Below, piece after piece: positions 9,047 through 19,117 of a stretch of DNA of 37,122 nucleotides. The notes under the pieces were generated by a model. It worked only from the letters and a program-made list of their open reading frames with translations. It did no database searches and had not been told where the DNA came from. Position numbers and translations under genes: made by a program. This DNA is from Mesotaenium endlicherianum (Eukaryota > Streptophyta > Zygnematophyceae > Zygnematales > Mesotaeniaceae), in assembly GCA_009602735.1 (NCBI GenBank), contig WELA01009966.1, forward strand, positions 51,069 through 88,190, in the 5' to 3' direction. Each line of letters opens with the position of its first letter. The first letter of the stretch is position 1.

Positions 9047-9073
9047 GATAGAAAAAGCGACGTCTCGGCGCGT

Positions 9074-9202
9074 CAAGTCAGGTCTTACACATGTGGAGCA
9101 AACTAGTCAACAGTTTCAAGTCAGATGCCACACATGTGAAGAGGACTAGTCAAAGGCGCCAAGTCAGGTGCTACACATGTAAGGTAGACTAGGCAAGGTC
9201 GT
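9074..9202 (-). repeat. Three 43-bp tandem repeats in element 3' UTR
   Basis: Units 9074-9116, 9117-9159 and 9160-9202 each start CAAGTCAG and contain ACACATGT and a CTAG core. The same array is at 22252-22380 in copy 3 with no length change. A role in RNA packaging, stability or transcription is possible but only inferred from position. Confidence 0.85.
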
Positions 9203-9805
9203 AGGTGGTGTGACCTTATTGGCTAGCCTACTCCTTAATGATAAAGAAAATTGTACAAGTTGGCCCAGAATCTGCCACGAACTCAAAAATTCATAGCGGC
9301 CACAGAACTGCTCCAAATCTGAAAATTCGAGTGCCAGACGGACCGCGTCGGAGAACTCTACCGGGTCACCAAATTTGAGAGCATTCTCATTTCTGGAGTG
9401 TCGTTGAGAGCTGAGAGAGTAGGCACTCCTCCAAATCTGTGCAGAAACTTCTGAAAATCATAAGTCCTTCTATACTTCTCCAAATTCTGCAAACTAAGTC
9501 TCAAACTGGGCGCTGTAAGATGTTCTACCAGAGTCTTGAGTTTCAGAGCATTCCAAGTTCAGGGGAGGGCACAATGTCAGAAGGCATATTCTGCCCTAAC
9601 AATGCCAGCAGCCTGACCCCCTTCTACTTAGAGCATCATATCTCTCTCACCAGTGCTCCAAATTGAGCAAACTTGGACTCTAAATGACCGGCTACTCATG
9701 GACTACAGCCAGGTAAATTTTCAGAATTTATTATGCAGAGACCTATTACCAGTAGCAGTTTTAGTTTTCTGTCCAGAAACTGCGAGAAGAGAAGAGTGTC
9801 TAATG

Positions 9806-12800
9806 TCAATTTTTCCTCTTTCTTGTTCTTGCAGGCTGCCTCCAAGGGGTCTTCTGCTGCTTCTTGATGGTGGCAGGCTGCCTCCCTGAAGTCTTCGGGC
9901 TTCTAGTAGAGAGACTTGGGGCTGGTCCAAGATGGGGGTTGGCGGCATGGAAGCGCTTCAACTTTCTCTGAACTTTGTCAAGGTAGTGCGCCGCCACCCA
10001 ACTATTCTCCGAATCTGGATATCCTTTCCACTTGATCAAGTATTGCTGCTGTCTCCTGAAATTTCTCATAGCCACTATGTCTTCCACTTCGTACTCCAAA
10101 TGATCATCCACTATTGTTGGGGCTGGTGGGGTTGTCACACGTCCTGGGAACTTGTTGTCGGGTTGCACATATGGCTTGAAGAGGGAAGCGTGGAATACGG
10201 GGTCGATGTGCATAGTCTGGGGAAGTTCTAGCTTGAAAGCAACGGGGTTGACTTGCTGGATAATCTTGAAGGGTCCCAAATACTTGGGAGAGAACTTGCT
10301 GCCGGCAGGCCTGTTGTTCAGGGAAATGTTCTTGGATGATAGTAACACGTTGTCACCCACTCTGTACGTAATTTCTCTTCTGGATCTGTTCGCCACTCTT
10401 GCTTGAGCATCTTGCGCGTGTTGTAGAGCTTTCTTCGCTGCTGTAAGGGCTGCTTCTAATGTCTCCATAAAATCTGTGGCTGCAGGTACTTCATCATGGC
10501 CAGCCGTGAAGCTCAGTGGCGTGGTCGGATGGAAGCCATAGTTGAGGAAGAATGGGGACTCTTGGGTAGAGGCCTGCGTAGTGTTGTTGTAGGCAAACTC
10601 GAGGGGGGTCAAGTACATGTCCCAGTCTTGCTCGAGGGTAGACACGTAGGCCTTTAGAGAGGTCTTTAGGGTACGATTCATACGCTCGGTTTGCCCATCT
10701 GATTGTGGGTGGTAGGCAGTAGACATATCCAGCGATGTACCCAAGTTCTTGAAGAGATTTTTCCAGAAATGGCTTGTGAATCTTGGATCTCTATCTGACA
10801 CAATTCTTGATGGTAGTCCATGGAGTCGGAAGATGTTGTCAAAGATGAGTCTTGCAAGTTGTGGTGCTGTAGCCTTAGTCGTCGTGGGAATAAAATGAGC
10901 CATCTTGGTAAGTCTGTCCACCACCGTGAGTATTGCATTATGGCCTCGAGGTGTCACGGGCAAGTCCACGATAAGGTCCATTGAGATGTCCGTCCATTGT
11001 CTTTCGGGGATTGGTAGTGGTTGGAGGAGTCCTCCCGCCTTTTGCGATGATGGCTTGATTCTTTGGCATGTGTCACAGCTCCTGCAGTACTCCTTGACTT
11101 GCTTAGACATGCCTGGCCAACAATAAGTCCTAGCTAGAACGCCCGTGGTCCTTAGGATTCCAAAGTGTCCTCCAAGAGGGTTGTCGTGTGCTTCTCGTAG
11201 AAGCAAGAGCCGGAGGTCTATGTCATTAGGAACACATCTCTGGCCCGTATCTTGCCTCACCCAATAATTGCCTTCTTGCTTCTTGCATGGGTCCAAGGCT
11301 GCTTCTCCGTTCTTGTAGTAAGGGTCTCTTTCATAGGCGGCTGAAAATCGAGCTTCCAGATCTGTCTTCAGGGATACCATCACTGCATTTAATTGCAGTC
11401 TTGAGAGGGGGTCAGCCGGGTTTGTCTTGCCGGGCTGGTACTGAATCGTGATGTTGTATTGTTGCAAGTATCCGCTCCATCTTGCTTGTCTCCTTGAGAG
11501 ATACGGCTGCGTTTGGAGGTGCTTTAACGCCTCGTGGTCCGTGGTGACCAGTACTTTGCGTCCTTCAACGTAGCAGCGCCAAACCTTCAAGGCATGTACA
11601 ATCGCCAATGCCTCTCGCTCCGTGGTTGTATAATTTTGCTCGGCTGGATTTAGCTTCCTTGACTCGTAGGCGATGGGCTGCAGTCCCTTGCCTTGGTCTT
11701 GAAGCAGGATTGCTCCTATTGCATAGGAAGATGCATCGGTGATGACGTGGAAGGGCCAATCTGGGTTTGGACTTGGGAGTGTGAGCACCGGGGATGTGGT
11801 CAATCTTCGCTTTAACTCTTGAAATGCCTCTTCCTCTTTCTCGGTCCATGTATATAGCCTGTCCTTCTTGAGTAGATCTGTCAGGGGGGCTGCTATGTGC
11901 GAGAAGCCTTGGATGAATTTTCTGTACCAATTGGCAAATCCCAAGAATGACTGGAGTTCTTTCTTGGTCGTGGGGGTTGGCCATTCCTCCACCACCGTGG
12001 TCTTCTTGGGGTCTATCTTGATGCCATCAGCAGTCACGTGGAGACCTAGGAACTCCACTTCTTGTTTGGCAAACTCGCATTTTGACTCCTTCGCAAACAG
12101 CTTGTTTTGCTTCAATACTTCAAGGACTTCTTTCAAGTGTCTCGCATGCTCTTCAAGGGTCTTGCTGTAGATAAGGATGTCATCGATGAATACCACCACA
12201 AATCTGTCCAACATGGGCTGAAATATGGTGTTCATCATAGTCATGAAAGTTGCTGGCGCGTTGGTGAGTCCAAATGGCAGGACCATGAACTCAAAATGTC
12301 CATATCTTGTCCTGAATGCCGTCTTCTCTATGTCCGGTTCTGCGATGCGAATCTGGTGGTAGCCGCTCCGTAAGTCAATCTTCGTGAAGTACTTGGCTCC
12401 AACCAGCCGGTCCATGAGCTCATCCATGCGCGGCAGCGGGTATCGATTCTTGATGGTGATCTTGTTGAGGGCGCGATAGTCCACACACATCCTCAAGGTA
12501 CCATCTTTCTTCTTGACAAATAGCACCGGGGCTCCAAATGGCGACTTGCTAGGTCGAATGAAGCCATGCTCCAGTAGCTCCTTGATTTGCTTCTTGACTT
12601 CGTCTAGCTCCGTGTATGACATTTTGAACGTAGGCCGAGAGATGGGCTTGCTTCCGGGCTCCAACTCTATCTTGTGGTCTACGAATCTTTTGGGGGGTAG
12701 GCCCTTGGGCAATTCCGGGGAGAACACTTCTTTGTAGTCCTCTAAGACTTCTTGTATCTCCTTGGGAACGGGGCTGCCTTCTTGACTCTCGATGTCTTTC

Positions 12801-13471
12801 TTGATGTCTTTTGGCGTGATCAAGGCCAAAAGAAGCTCGTGTCCCTTCCTCACAAGTCTCTTGAGTTGGAGGGCGGACAATAGTATCTCGTGTGCCGGCT
12901 TCTGGATGTCTTGGGTCTGGATATTCTGGATTGCGCGCAAAATACAGATTCTTGAAGTGATGTCATTCTTGATCTTGATAGTACCGGTCCTCCAATCAAC
13001 TTGGGGGTTGTGCTTGGTCAACCAAGGCGTCCCTAGGATGACGTCGTACTTGCCCAATTGCATGGGGGAGAACACTACTCTATCCTTGAAGGACTTGATA
13101 GAGAGTGCCAAGGGGTACGTCTTCTTGGAAGGGGTAGTATAGGAGAATCCATCGGGCATCATAATCTCCTCGTCGTGGTCAAGAGTTCGCATAGTAATAC
13201 CGTGCTTGGTGGCAAAATCTGCAGCAATGAAGTTGCCTTGAGCTCCGCTATCCACCAAGATGTGGACCTTCTCTCCTCCAAGGTAACCTCTCAAACTCAT
13301 TGGGGCTGGAACGTCGTCTTCAACGGGGGTCTCCACCTCACTTGGCGTGTTGCCTTCTCGTGAAGTGGGTCTTGGGGTGGTAGGCTCCTGGCCTACCGGC
13401 GCTGTCCGTTTTTTGACAACTTTTTGGGGCATGAAAGTGCACGATGGCCCTTTTCCTTGCAATAAAAGCAT
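9806..13471 (-). CDS. pol: Pol polyprotein: protease, RT, RNase H, integrase, chromodomain
   Basis: An intact frame of 1221 codons in the -1 frame relative to gag. Pepsin-like protease with DSG at 74-76. Reverse transcriptase about 290-460 with FIDD at 428-431. RNase H with D579, E618/E620 and D645. Integrase with zinc-binding H762, H769, C796, C799 and catalytic D832, D893, E929 (35 residues between the last two). GPF motif at 1066-1068. C-terminal chromodomain 1126-1175 with aromatic-cage positions Y1127, W1148, Y1151, then a basic tail. The products process the polyprotein, copy RNA to DNA and insert it; chromodomains of this kind can guide integration to marked chromatin. The first ATG lies inside the gag overlap, so expression most likely comes from frameshifting at 13408-13414, giving a Gag-Pol of about 1620 residues. 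Confidence 0.96.
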   Translation of the reverse strand: MLLLQGKGPSCTFMPQKVVKKRTAPVGQEPTTPRPTSREGNTPSEVETPVEDDVPAPMSLRGYLGGEKVHILVDSGAQGNFIAADFATKHGITMRTLDHDEEIMMPDGFSYTTPSKKTYPLALSIKSFKDRVVFSPMQLGKYDVILGTPWLTKHNPQVDWRTGTIKIKNDITSRICILRAIQNIQTQDIQKPAHEILLSALQLKRLVRKGHELLLALITPKDIKKDIESQEGSPVPKEIQEVLEDYKEVFSPELPKGLPPKRFVDHKIELEPGSKPISRPTFKMSYTELDEVKKQIKELLEHGFIRPSKSPFGAPVLFVKKKDGTLRMCVDYRALNKITIKNRYPLPRMDELMDRLVGAKYFTKIDLRSGYHQIRIAEPDIEKTAFRTRYGHFEFMVLPFGLTNAPATFMTMMNTIFQPMLDRFVVVFIDDILIYSKTLEEHARHLKEVLEVLKQNKLFAKESKCEFAKQEVEFLGLHVTADGIKIDPKKTTVVEEWPTPTTKKELQSFLGFANWYRKFIQGFSHIAAPLTDLLKKDRLYTWTEKEEEAFQELKRRLTTSPVLTLPSPNPDWPFHVITDASSYAIGAILLQDQGKGLQPIAYESRKLNPAEQNYTTTEREALAIVHALKVWRCYVEGRKVLVTTDHEALKHLQTQPYLSRRQARWSGYLQQYNITIQYQPGKTNPADPLSRLQLNAVMVSLKTDLEARFSAAYERDPYYKNGEAALDPCKKQEGNYWVRQDTGQRCVPNDIDLRLLLLREAHDNPLGGHFGILRTTGVLARTYCWPGMSKQVKEYCRSCDTCQRIKPSSQKAGGLLQPLPIPERQWTDISMDLIVDLPVTPRGHNAILTVVDRLTKMAHFIPTTTKATAPQLARLIFDNIFRLHGLPSRIVSDRDPRFTSHFWKNLFKNLGTSLDMSTAYHPQSDGQTERMNRTLKTSLKAYVSTLEQDWDMYLTPLEFAYNNTTQASTQESPFFLNYGFHPTTPLSFTAGHDEVPAATDFMETLEAALTAAKKALQHAQDAQARVANRSRREITYRVGDNVLLSSKNISLNNRPAGSKFSPKYLGPFKIIQQVNPVAFKLELPQTMHIDPVFHASLFKPYVQPDNKFPGRVTTPPAPTIVDDHLEYEVEDIVAMRNFRRQQQYLIKWKGYPDSENSWVAAHYLDKVQRKLKRFHAANPHLGPAPSLSTRSPKTSGRQPATIKKQQKTPWRQPARTRKRKN
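13379..13414 (-). promoter_or_regulatory. Candidate -1 ribosomal frameshift signal (gag-pol)
   Basis: In the gag frame the minus strand reads tcA AAA AAC (13414 to 13408), a canonical X XXY YYZ heptamer. Ten nucleotides on, GGTAGGC (13397-13391) pairs perfectly with GCCTACC (13385-13379) around loop CAGGA, and the gag TAG stop (13395-13393) sits inside the stem. Slipping back one base enters the pol frame directly. The spacer is slightly longer than the usual 5-9 nt. Confidence 0.65.
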
Positions 13472-14673
13472 AGTCCAGCCGTCATGAGAGCTTCTTTTTC
13501 AGCCGGGGAGAGTCTTGCTTTCACTCCTTGCTGGTTTCTTGCATCATAAGTGTCATTGGAGGGTCTTCCACTCTTCCGGGCAGCCGCGGGGTCCCTTTTA
13601 ATAACTCCGATTTCCATGGGTGTGGGTCCAGATTCGGATGTGGAAGGGGCTGCGTACACCCGCGTCGTCGGTACCCGTGAAGATGAAGGCACGGAGTGCT
13701 TGAAATCCAAGGTATCCACCTTTTGGGCCACTTCAATGATCTTTGAGAAGTCCGTCAAGTCGCGTAACTCCACTTCCTTTGCCACCTTGGGTTTGAGGCC
13801 AAAGATGTAGCGGTCAATCTTCTCCTCGAGAGACATGTTGGGGATCTCAAGAGTGAGGGCGTGAAATCTGGATGTATACTCTTGAACGGACGTCGTTTGC
13901 TTGAGATGGTGGAGCTTTCCTCGGGCAATCTTCTCCGCATTGATGGGCATGAATTGCTTCTTGAGGGCCTCACGAAAATCTGCCCATCTTGCATATGATG
14001 GTGGGGGCTCTTGGCCGAGCATGGGGTGCGCCATAGCTTGATATATAGCCGCTTGATAGTTACGCCACCATGATGTTGCTGCTCCTCTAAGTAAGGTAAC
14101 GGCAAAGGGAACGTAGTCCTCCTCGGGTACTTCAAGGAATGCGAGGTACGTCTCCACTTGGTAGAGCCATAAATTCAGGTTGGCACCTTTCCCGGGGTTG
14201 AAAGTGTCGGGTTTGCCGGGCTTGATGAGTTTCCTTGCTCTCGTTGGCTCTTGTGGAGGCGCTTGAGCCGGGGCTGGATTTTGAGCATTGCTCGCAATAG
14301 GGGCAACCATGGCAGCCATAGCTTCTCTTGACGCTTGCACGGTTGCTTCATAGGTGGCCAAGCCCACTTGGTTGTGGACGGTCATTAGGAAGGCTGCCCA
14401 CTCATTTGCGGGAACTCCTTGTGGTGGGGTCAACTTTGCTATAGCGGCTGCCACGGGATTTGACGGTGCTCCTCCTTGTGGTGCTTCTTGTTGTTGGAGA
14501 TTTCCTTGAGTAGGCTCTCCCATCGACGCTGGAGGAGGGTGTGCTCCTCCTTGTGGTGCTTCTTGTTGTTGCAGATTTTCTTGAGTGGGCTCTCCCATCG
14601 GCGCTGGAGGAGGGTGTCTTGGAGAGGAAGGGCTTCCTTCGAAAGCTTGCTGTTGGTCTTGAGGATCGGCCAT
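13393..14673 (-). CDS. gag: Gag polyprotein of complete element
   Basis: 426 residues, starting at the first ATG after the primer site (leader of only 37 nt). It assembles the cytoplasmic particle that packages element RNA. Features: two 25-residue repeats rich in Pro, Gln and Glu (residues 20-44 and 45-69); an Ala/Pro linker; a retrotransposon Gag capsid domain at about 155-310; and a CX2CX4HX4C zinc knuckle at 402-415 for nucleic-acid binding, followed by a basic tail. The last 79 nt overlap the pol open frame. The slippery site overlaps codons 420-422, so about 99% of Gag is also part of any Gag-Pol fusion. Confidence 0.96.
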   Translation of the reverse strand: MADPQDQQQAFEGSPSSPRHPPPAPMGEPTQENLQQQEAPQGGAHPPPASMGEPTQGNLQQQEAPQGGAPSNPVAAAIAKLTPPQGVPANEWAAFLMTVHNQVGLATYEATVQASREAMAAMVAPIASNAQNPAPAQAPPQEPTRARKLIKPGKPDTFNPGKGANLNLWLYQVETYLAFLEVPEEDYVPFAVTLLRGAATSWWRNYQAAIYQAMAHPMLGQEPPPSYARWADFREALKKQFMPINAEKIARGKLHHLKQTTSVQEYTSRFHALTLEIPNMSLEEKIDRYIFGLKPKVAKEVELRDLTDFSKIIEVAQKVDTLDFKHSVPSSSRVPTTRVYAAPSTSESGPTPMEIGVIKRDPAAARKSGRPSNDTYDARNQQGVKARLSPAEKEALMTAGLCFYCKEKGHRALSCPKKLSKNGQRR

Positions 14674-14697
14674 CTTCTTGTGCTACCAAAGTGCCTA

Positions 14698-14709
14698 GCT
14701 CCGATACCA
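14698..14709 (-). promoter_or_regulatory. Primer-binding site (tRNA-iMet)
   Basis: The minus strand reads TGGTATCGGAGC, one base inside the 5' LTR. It matches the 3' end complement of plant initiator tRNA-Met except for one A-to-G change, which still allows a G-U pair. Confidence 0.85.
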
Positions 14710-14893
14710 CTGTAGTGAAACAGATAGATAAAGTACTTAGTAAAACAGAATACTTTATCTATTCAAGACAAGGATCTTTGAACACAAGTGGTAGCTTCTT
14801 GAAAGAGAGATGGCTTCTTGAAAGTTAATATATTTCTGGATTTTGGCAAGTACAAGAGTGATTCTGGAATGTCTTTCTATGTTCTAGCTCTTG

Positions 14894-14901
14894 TTTATAT
14901 A
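14894..14901 (-). promoter_or_regulatory. TATA box in U3 of 5' LTR
   Basis: The minus strand reads TATATAAA in the context GTATATAAACAAG. It is about 300 nt from the outer LTR edge and is the best core-promoter match in the LTR. It is present in copies 2 and 3, and removed by a 7-bp deletion in copy 1. Confidence 0.6.
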
Positions 14902-14937
14902 CTTGCTACATAAGTAATTTCTAGGAAGGTGTATGTT

Positions 14938-14960
14938 GATGTGTTGGCACCCAACACATC
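14938..14960. promoter_or_regulatory. 10-bp perfect dyad in LTR
   Basis: GATGTGTTGG, a 3-nt spacer, then CCAACACATC. It lies about 36 bp upstream of the TATA box in the element sense. It is unchanged in all four LTRs of the window (3808-3830, 8761-8783, 14938-14960, 21939-21961), even the most diverged one. Could bind a dimeric factor or form a hairpin. Confidence 0.6.
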
Positions 14961-15218
14961 CCAAAACTTGCCACCTCTTTCTAGAATAATGTACACATGT
15001 CCTTTTGACCTAAAAATGGCACATCTGACTTTTGCCACATGGAGTTCTTCTAGGTCTTTCCTCTAACTTCGAAAATGCCTTGAAAGGTTCAAAGGACATG
15101 AACCAAGTTACTAGAGCACCTATTCACACTTGACTCCACACAATACTACTCCAAATATATTTGAAAACATTAAAATATATGCAAACTAATGTATAATAAC
15201 TCAAATCACTACACCCGG

Positions 15219-16033
15219 CCTCATCGATATCTAGCGCAGTGGTCAATGCCGACGCAATGCGTTATACACAGTGCGGTATATAAATGCGAACAATTGAGTT
15301 TTGGCGCAACAACCTCGACAAAAGCGCCATTAGTTGTATTATATTGACAATTATCACGTCATATGTGGTCGGGTATATCACAGAGATGGCCATAGAATGG
15401 ATTCTTGGTGCAATATCGTTAGACCTTTTGAAATAAGTCACCACAATTTGTCAATATTGAATTTCTTCTCACAAACGCAAGAATTATTGAAAACATTGCC
15501 AACCAAAGATACTTTGATTCTTTTCGCCAAATGTCCCCTTCAGATGAAAAGAGTTAGCACCCCATGGCTCTGCCTGCCTCGGCAGCTACTGGCGTGGCCT
15601 TTGCAAGCCTTTGTGAGGTCAACCTTCCATCTGACTCGGCCGACAAATTCCCACTAAGCGCGAAGTGTTGGAAATTGACACAGTTTCAGTGTGGTCGCAT
15701 TTCACTTGCGATTCACTAACTCGCGTTCAATGCTGACTTCAACTTGTCACCAAAGATGGTCGATGAGTCAATCGTTGACCTTCAAACCTGAGGGCGCCGT
15801 GACTTCCGCCACGCGTGCAGCACCATACAACAACCATTAGTCGCGACACCTTTGCCTCACTGTTCTTAAGTACCCTTGTATCTCACATCATTATGAGGGA
15901 AAAATAGGTTTGTGCTTGAAATCCTTTAGTAAAACGTCAATACAATTTTTCTTCAAATTTTTTAATAGCCCATAGGCATGTAAGAGAAGGCTTCATGGTT
16001 TATGACATTGGCGTCTCCCTCATCGTTTATTAC
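15219..16033. other. Intergenic stretch
   Basis: No gene recognised. It holds one diverged unit (about 15563-15599) of the 43-bp repeat seen at 8351-8458. Confidence 0.6.
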
Positions 16034-16392
16034 CCTAGTTATGGGATACGCGCGTATTGGTCCGTGAGCGACGTATTACGCCACGTATTTTGACGTATTT
16101 CTAAAATACTCAAAATACGCGTCCCGACGAGGTAAAAATGAATCTTTGGCGGTTTGAAAATGTGACGATGAATTTTCTACTTTCACCACCTTCATATCAT
16201 AGCAAATTGAGTCCTCTACCATTCGCGATTGATTGCGCTCGAGGTTTCGAAGCAATTTGAAAGTCATAAGCTCTGCCAGTTTTTCCGAGAATCTTGGAAA
16301 ACCGTAATACTCACGTATTTCCATTTTTTACACGTATTTTCGCAATCCGTATACGTTTTACGTGTTCTCCAAATACATATCCCATAACTAGG
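16034..16392. mobile_element. MITE copy (359 bp)
   Basis: The left end CCTAGTTATGGGATA is an exact inverted match to the right end TATCCCATAACTAGG, giving a perfect 15-bp terminal inverted repeat. The flanks TTTATTAC (16026-16033) and TTTATAAC (16393-16400) are an 8-bp duplication with one mismatch. The interior aligns with 4574-4925. It has no coding capacity and must depend on a transposase elsewhere. hAT-like by duplication length only. Confidence 0.78.
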
Positions 16393-17068
16393 TTTATAAC
16401 ATTGGCGCCGGTGTGAGCGAAAACATTAGAGCTCATCATGTTCTAACCTTCATGCATCTATATCAGGAGGGTAGAGAAGGTCTAGTACAAAAGAAGAGAA
16501 GGACTTAACATTGTTCTTGTATCTCTATTTTGGTCTTTTGCTTCGCGCACCAAGTAGATTAGAGTTAACAACAACGATGAAAAAGTTTGTGGAGGGTATC
16601 TTCAAATTTGTTAAAACTTCGAGGGTAGTTCCTGCTTATTTGACACTTTAGAGGGTAAAAGAATAATTTGCACCACTAATAGCGTGCCCTTTTTTGTGAA
16701 ACGGAGTGGATTGGATGGCGGGCGGGGCTGAGCAGGGGTGGGTGCGTACGCGGCTTCCATGGCATGGCAGGGTGAGCAGATCGGGATAGGAAGAGGAGAG
16801 GGCGAGAATCTGAAGAGGGTGTGCGAGAGAGCGCAAGGCCTCCGCAAGAAGGCAGGTTGTGCCCTTCCTTGTTTTATGCGTGCTTTGCCAATTGTAGCCG
16901 TGGGGAGGCCTCGCCTTGCTTCACCTTGCCTCCCTCTTGATTACTTCGACATCAACGTGTAACCTACTTGATCTTCTCGCTTGGCGATATAGTCTTTTCA
17001 GGTTGCTTCGTGACCAACGCTTTGTCACACCCTCACAAAGTTTCAATTTATGCTCCAGTATAAGCATT

Positions 17069-17145
17069 AATGCCCCAGGTTTACCTTAGTTAAAAGCAAC
17101 CTAGTATAATGCCCCAGGTTTACCTTCGTTAAAAGAAACCCTTTT
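17069..17145 (+). repeat. 39-bp tandem repeat, 2 units
   Basis: Two adjacent units each begin AATGCCCCAGGTTTACCTT and contain GTTAAAAG. No coding role seen. Confidence 0.75.
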
Positions 17146-18732
17146 GGCTGTCACTAAATGGAAGTGGCCTTTTAGCATCTTGAATGGCACTAGTCTGCAG
17201 GCTTGGGAGTCAGGGTTGGAGACCAGGTGCATTAAGTACCGCAAAACGGCCGCAAACACATGCTCTCGTAAGTGGTTTCTTTTGGACATTTTCTTGTGCC
17301 GTTTGAAACATACTTAGCAAAGAAACTTCAACTTTTACTTTGAGGATTTATGTGGCTCTACAGCACATGTTGACAAATTTGAACTTCCATGGTACACCGA
17401 AGTATGCATCAACCAAGCAGGCTCGCAAATGTGTTGAGAGGGGACAACATATTTTTAATTTTATTATTTGCTCATCTGAACACTCGAGTTAAAATTATAG
17501 AAAGTACCTCAAGCACTGCTAGTACAATGTGAGTGCTAGACCATCATAGCTTGCAAGTTGCTCTTTGCCACACATTAGAGTGGATACATGTGTATAAGAA
17601 CATGTCTCAAGGAAGACTTCACGAAGATGTGGACATGCCATTTGCACCTCTGAACCACGTGCTGCCTGCTGGAGATAAGAAAACCTCCAGAGACAGACAC
17701 AACAGCCATTCAACGGGAGCCAGATATTTGACTACTCAACTCCAGGTTGAGAGCCAGCAAAACCCGCAAGATACTAAATCTGAAACCACGAGTCTCGCTA
17801 TAGGACCAGCACATGGTCACATGCATTTATTTACGACAAAGATGCGCCAGCAAGGCGACGCTCTCAAAAGAGACCAACCAGCACTGGCTCCTGCCATCAG
17901 CCGCGGACGCTCACTGACTGTACCGCAGATGAGAGCACCCTTCCTTGAAGCAGCTGCTACCTAGCAGCTACTGTTCTCCAGCACGTATTGCGTTGTCGCA
18001 AAAACCACGTCCAGCTTGGACAAAGAGGACCTGATATTAATCAGACGCGACTGGCTTCTAGAAAGCTTCAACGTGCAACCTACTGTGCTCAATCTCTTCA
18101 CGCTACTGCACAGCATGCATTGCTTGGCAGTGTCATTCCAGCTGCAGCTGAACCCTAATAACGACATGAATACTCCCATGCTTTCATGGCCTGCTGCTGA
18201 AACAGTCAGAACTCGACACAACACGGACTGTAATATGTATGCTTGGGCGGTGGCAGTAAAGAAATCAGTAGCCTTTGTTGCCCTTGATACGTGCCCTCAT
18301 GTCCACCTGCATGCACGCCACCTTATTCATCGTCAACATCAAACTTCAGCCACCCAGAACCAGCAGTAACGCACACCAGACCTGGCAGACAGACCTACGT
18401 TCAACAGCTGCTTTGCTAGCGGGCAAAGTGCAGCTCTGTGATCCGGATCAGACAGGAGCACATTGATGGCAGAGCAAGACTCGGCAGCATATTGGACCCA
18501 CCTGGCCGCGCTTGCAGGCGAAGTAAGTCTCCCGCAGTCCCACGCACTCAGAAGAAACCTTCGGCGGACGCTCCGAGGCGCAGTCCCTAAAATCTCTCTT
18601 CTCCACCTGCCCAAGGACCCCATCCATGTGGTGGCACTTGACGCCCAAGTATTCGAGGTTTAGAGGGTCAGGGTTTAAGGTGTAAGGCTCCTTGAGAAGG
18701 AGAGAGACAGACGAGGGAGGGAGAGGGAGCAA

Positions 18733-18772
18733 TGTGTGCGTTGTGTGTGTGTGTGCGTGTGTGCGTGTGTGC

Positions 18773-18845
<73 letters not shown>
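18733..18845 (+). repeat. Compound (GT)n(GA)n microsatellite
   Basis: A GT-rich tract (18733-18788) passes directly into pure GA repeats (18789-18845) that end at the gap. The true repeat length is unknown. Confidence 0.95.
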
Positions 18846-19117
18846 NNNNNNNNNNNNNNNNNNNNNNNNNNNNNNNNNNNNNNNNNNNNNNNNNNNNNNN
18901 NNNNNNNNNNNNNNNNNNNNNNNNNNNNNNNNNNNNNNNNNNNNNNNNNNNNNNNNNNNNNNNNNNNNNNNNNNNNNNNNNNNNNNNNNNNNNNNNNNNN
19001 NNNNNNNNNNNNNNNNNNNNNNNNNNNNNNNNNNNNNNNNNNNNNNNNNNNNNNNNNNNNNNNNNNNNNNNNNNNNNNNNNNNNNNNNNNNNNNNNNNNN
19101 NNNNNNNNNNNNNNNNN
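18846..19117. other. Assembly gap (272 N)
   Basis: A run of N flanked by a GA repeat on the left and seven G on the right. The content is unknown; any ORF reading through it is meaningless. Confidence 0.99.

Larger units (their letters stand above)
9037..9805 (-). other. 3' UTR of complete element
   Basis: 769 bp between the pol stop and the 3' LTR. No sense-strand coding region is recognised. It contains three 43-bp tandem repeats near the LTR. Its LTR-proximal 501 bp are preserved in copy 3. Confidence 0.8.
8534..15213 (-). mobile_element. Complete Ty3/gypsy chromovirus (6680 bp)
   Basis: A full-length minus-strand LTR retrotransposon. It has two 503-bp LTRs with TG...CA ends, and a perfect 5-bp target duplication CCCGG (8529-8533 and 15214-15218). 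There is a tRNA-iMet primer site beside the 5' LTR, gag and pol open frames, a 769-bp 3' UTR and a polypurine tract beside the 3' LTR. Domain order PR-RT-RH-IN-chromodomain places it in the chromovirus branch of Ty3/gypsy. The two LTRs differ at only 4 of 503 sites, all transitions, so insertion was recent. Every part needed for retrotransposition appears intact. Confidence 0.97.
14711..15213 (-). repeat. 5' LTR of complete element
   Basis: 503 bp with TG...CA ends. The outer end abuts the CCCGG target duplication. It differs from the 3' LTR at four sites only. Confidence 0.97.

Noticed and set aside
9074..9202. Regular 43-bp repeats that might look like a CRISPR array
   Set aside because: Units are contiguous with no spacers and lie in a plant retrotransposon 3' UTR.
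11565..11984. 139-codon minus-strand frame overlapping RT/RNase H of pol (and its twin at 403-822)
   Set aside because: It is an out-of-frame shadow of pol with no start context or motif; it recurs only because the underlying element is repeated.
11868..12373. Plus-strand frames opposite pol (also 12792-13363 and the matching ones in copy 1)
   Set aside because: Antisense shadows of the retrotransposon with no domain similarity.
17533..17964. 143-codon plus-strand frame
   Set aside because: Starts only with GTG, has no recognisable motif and no supporting splice or codon signal.
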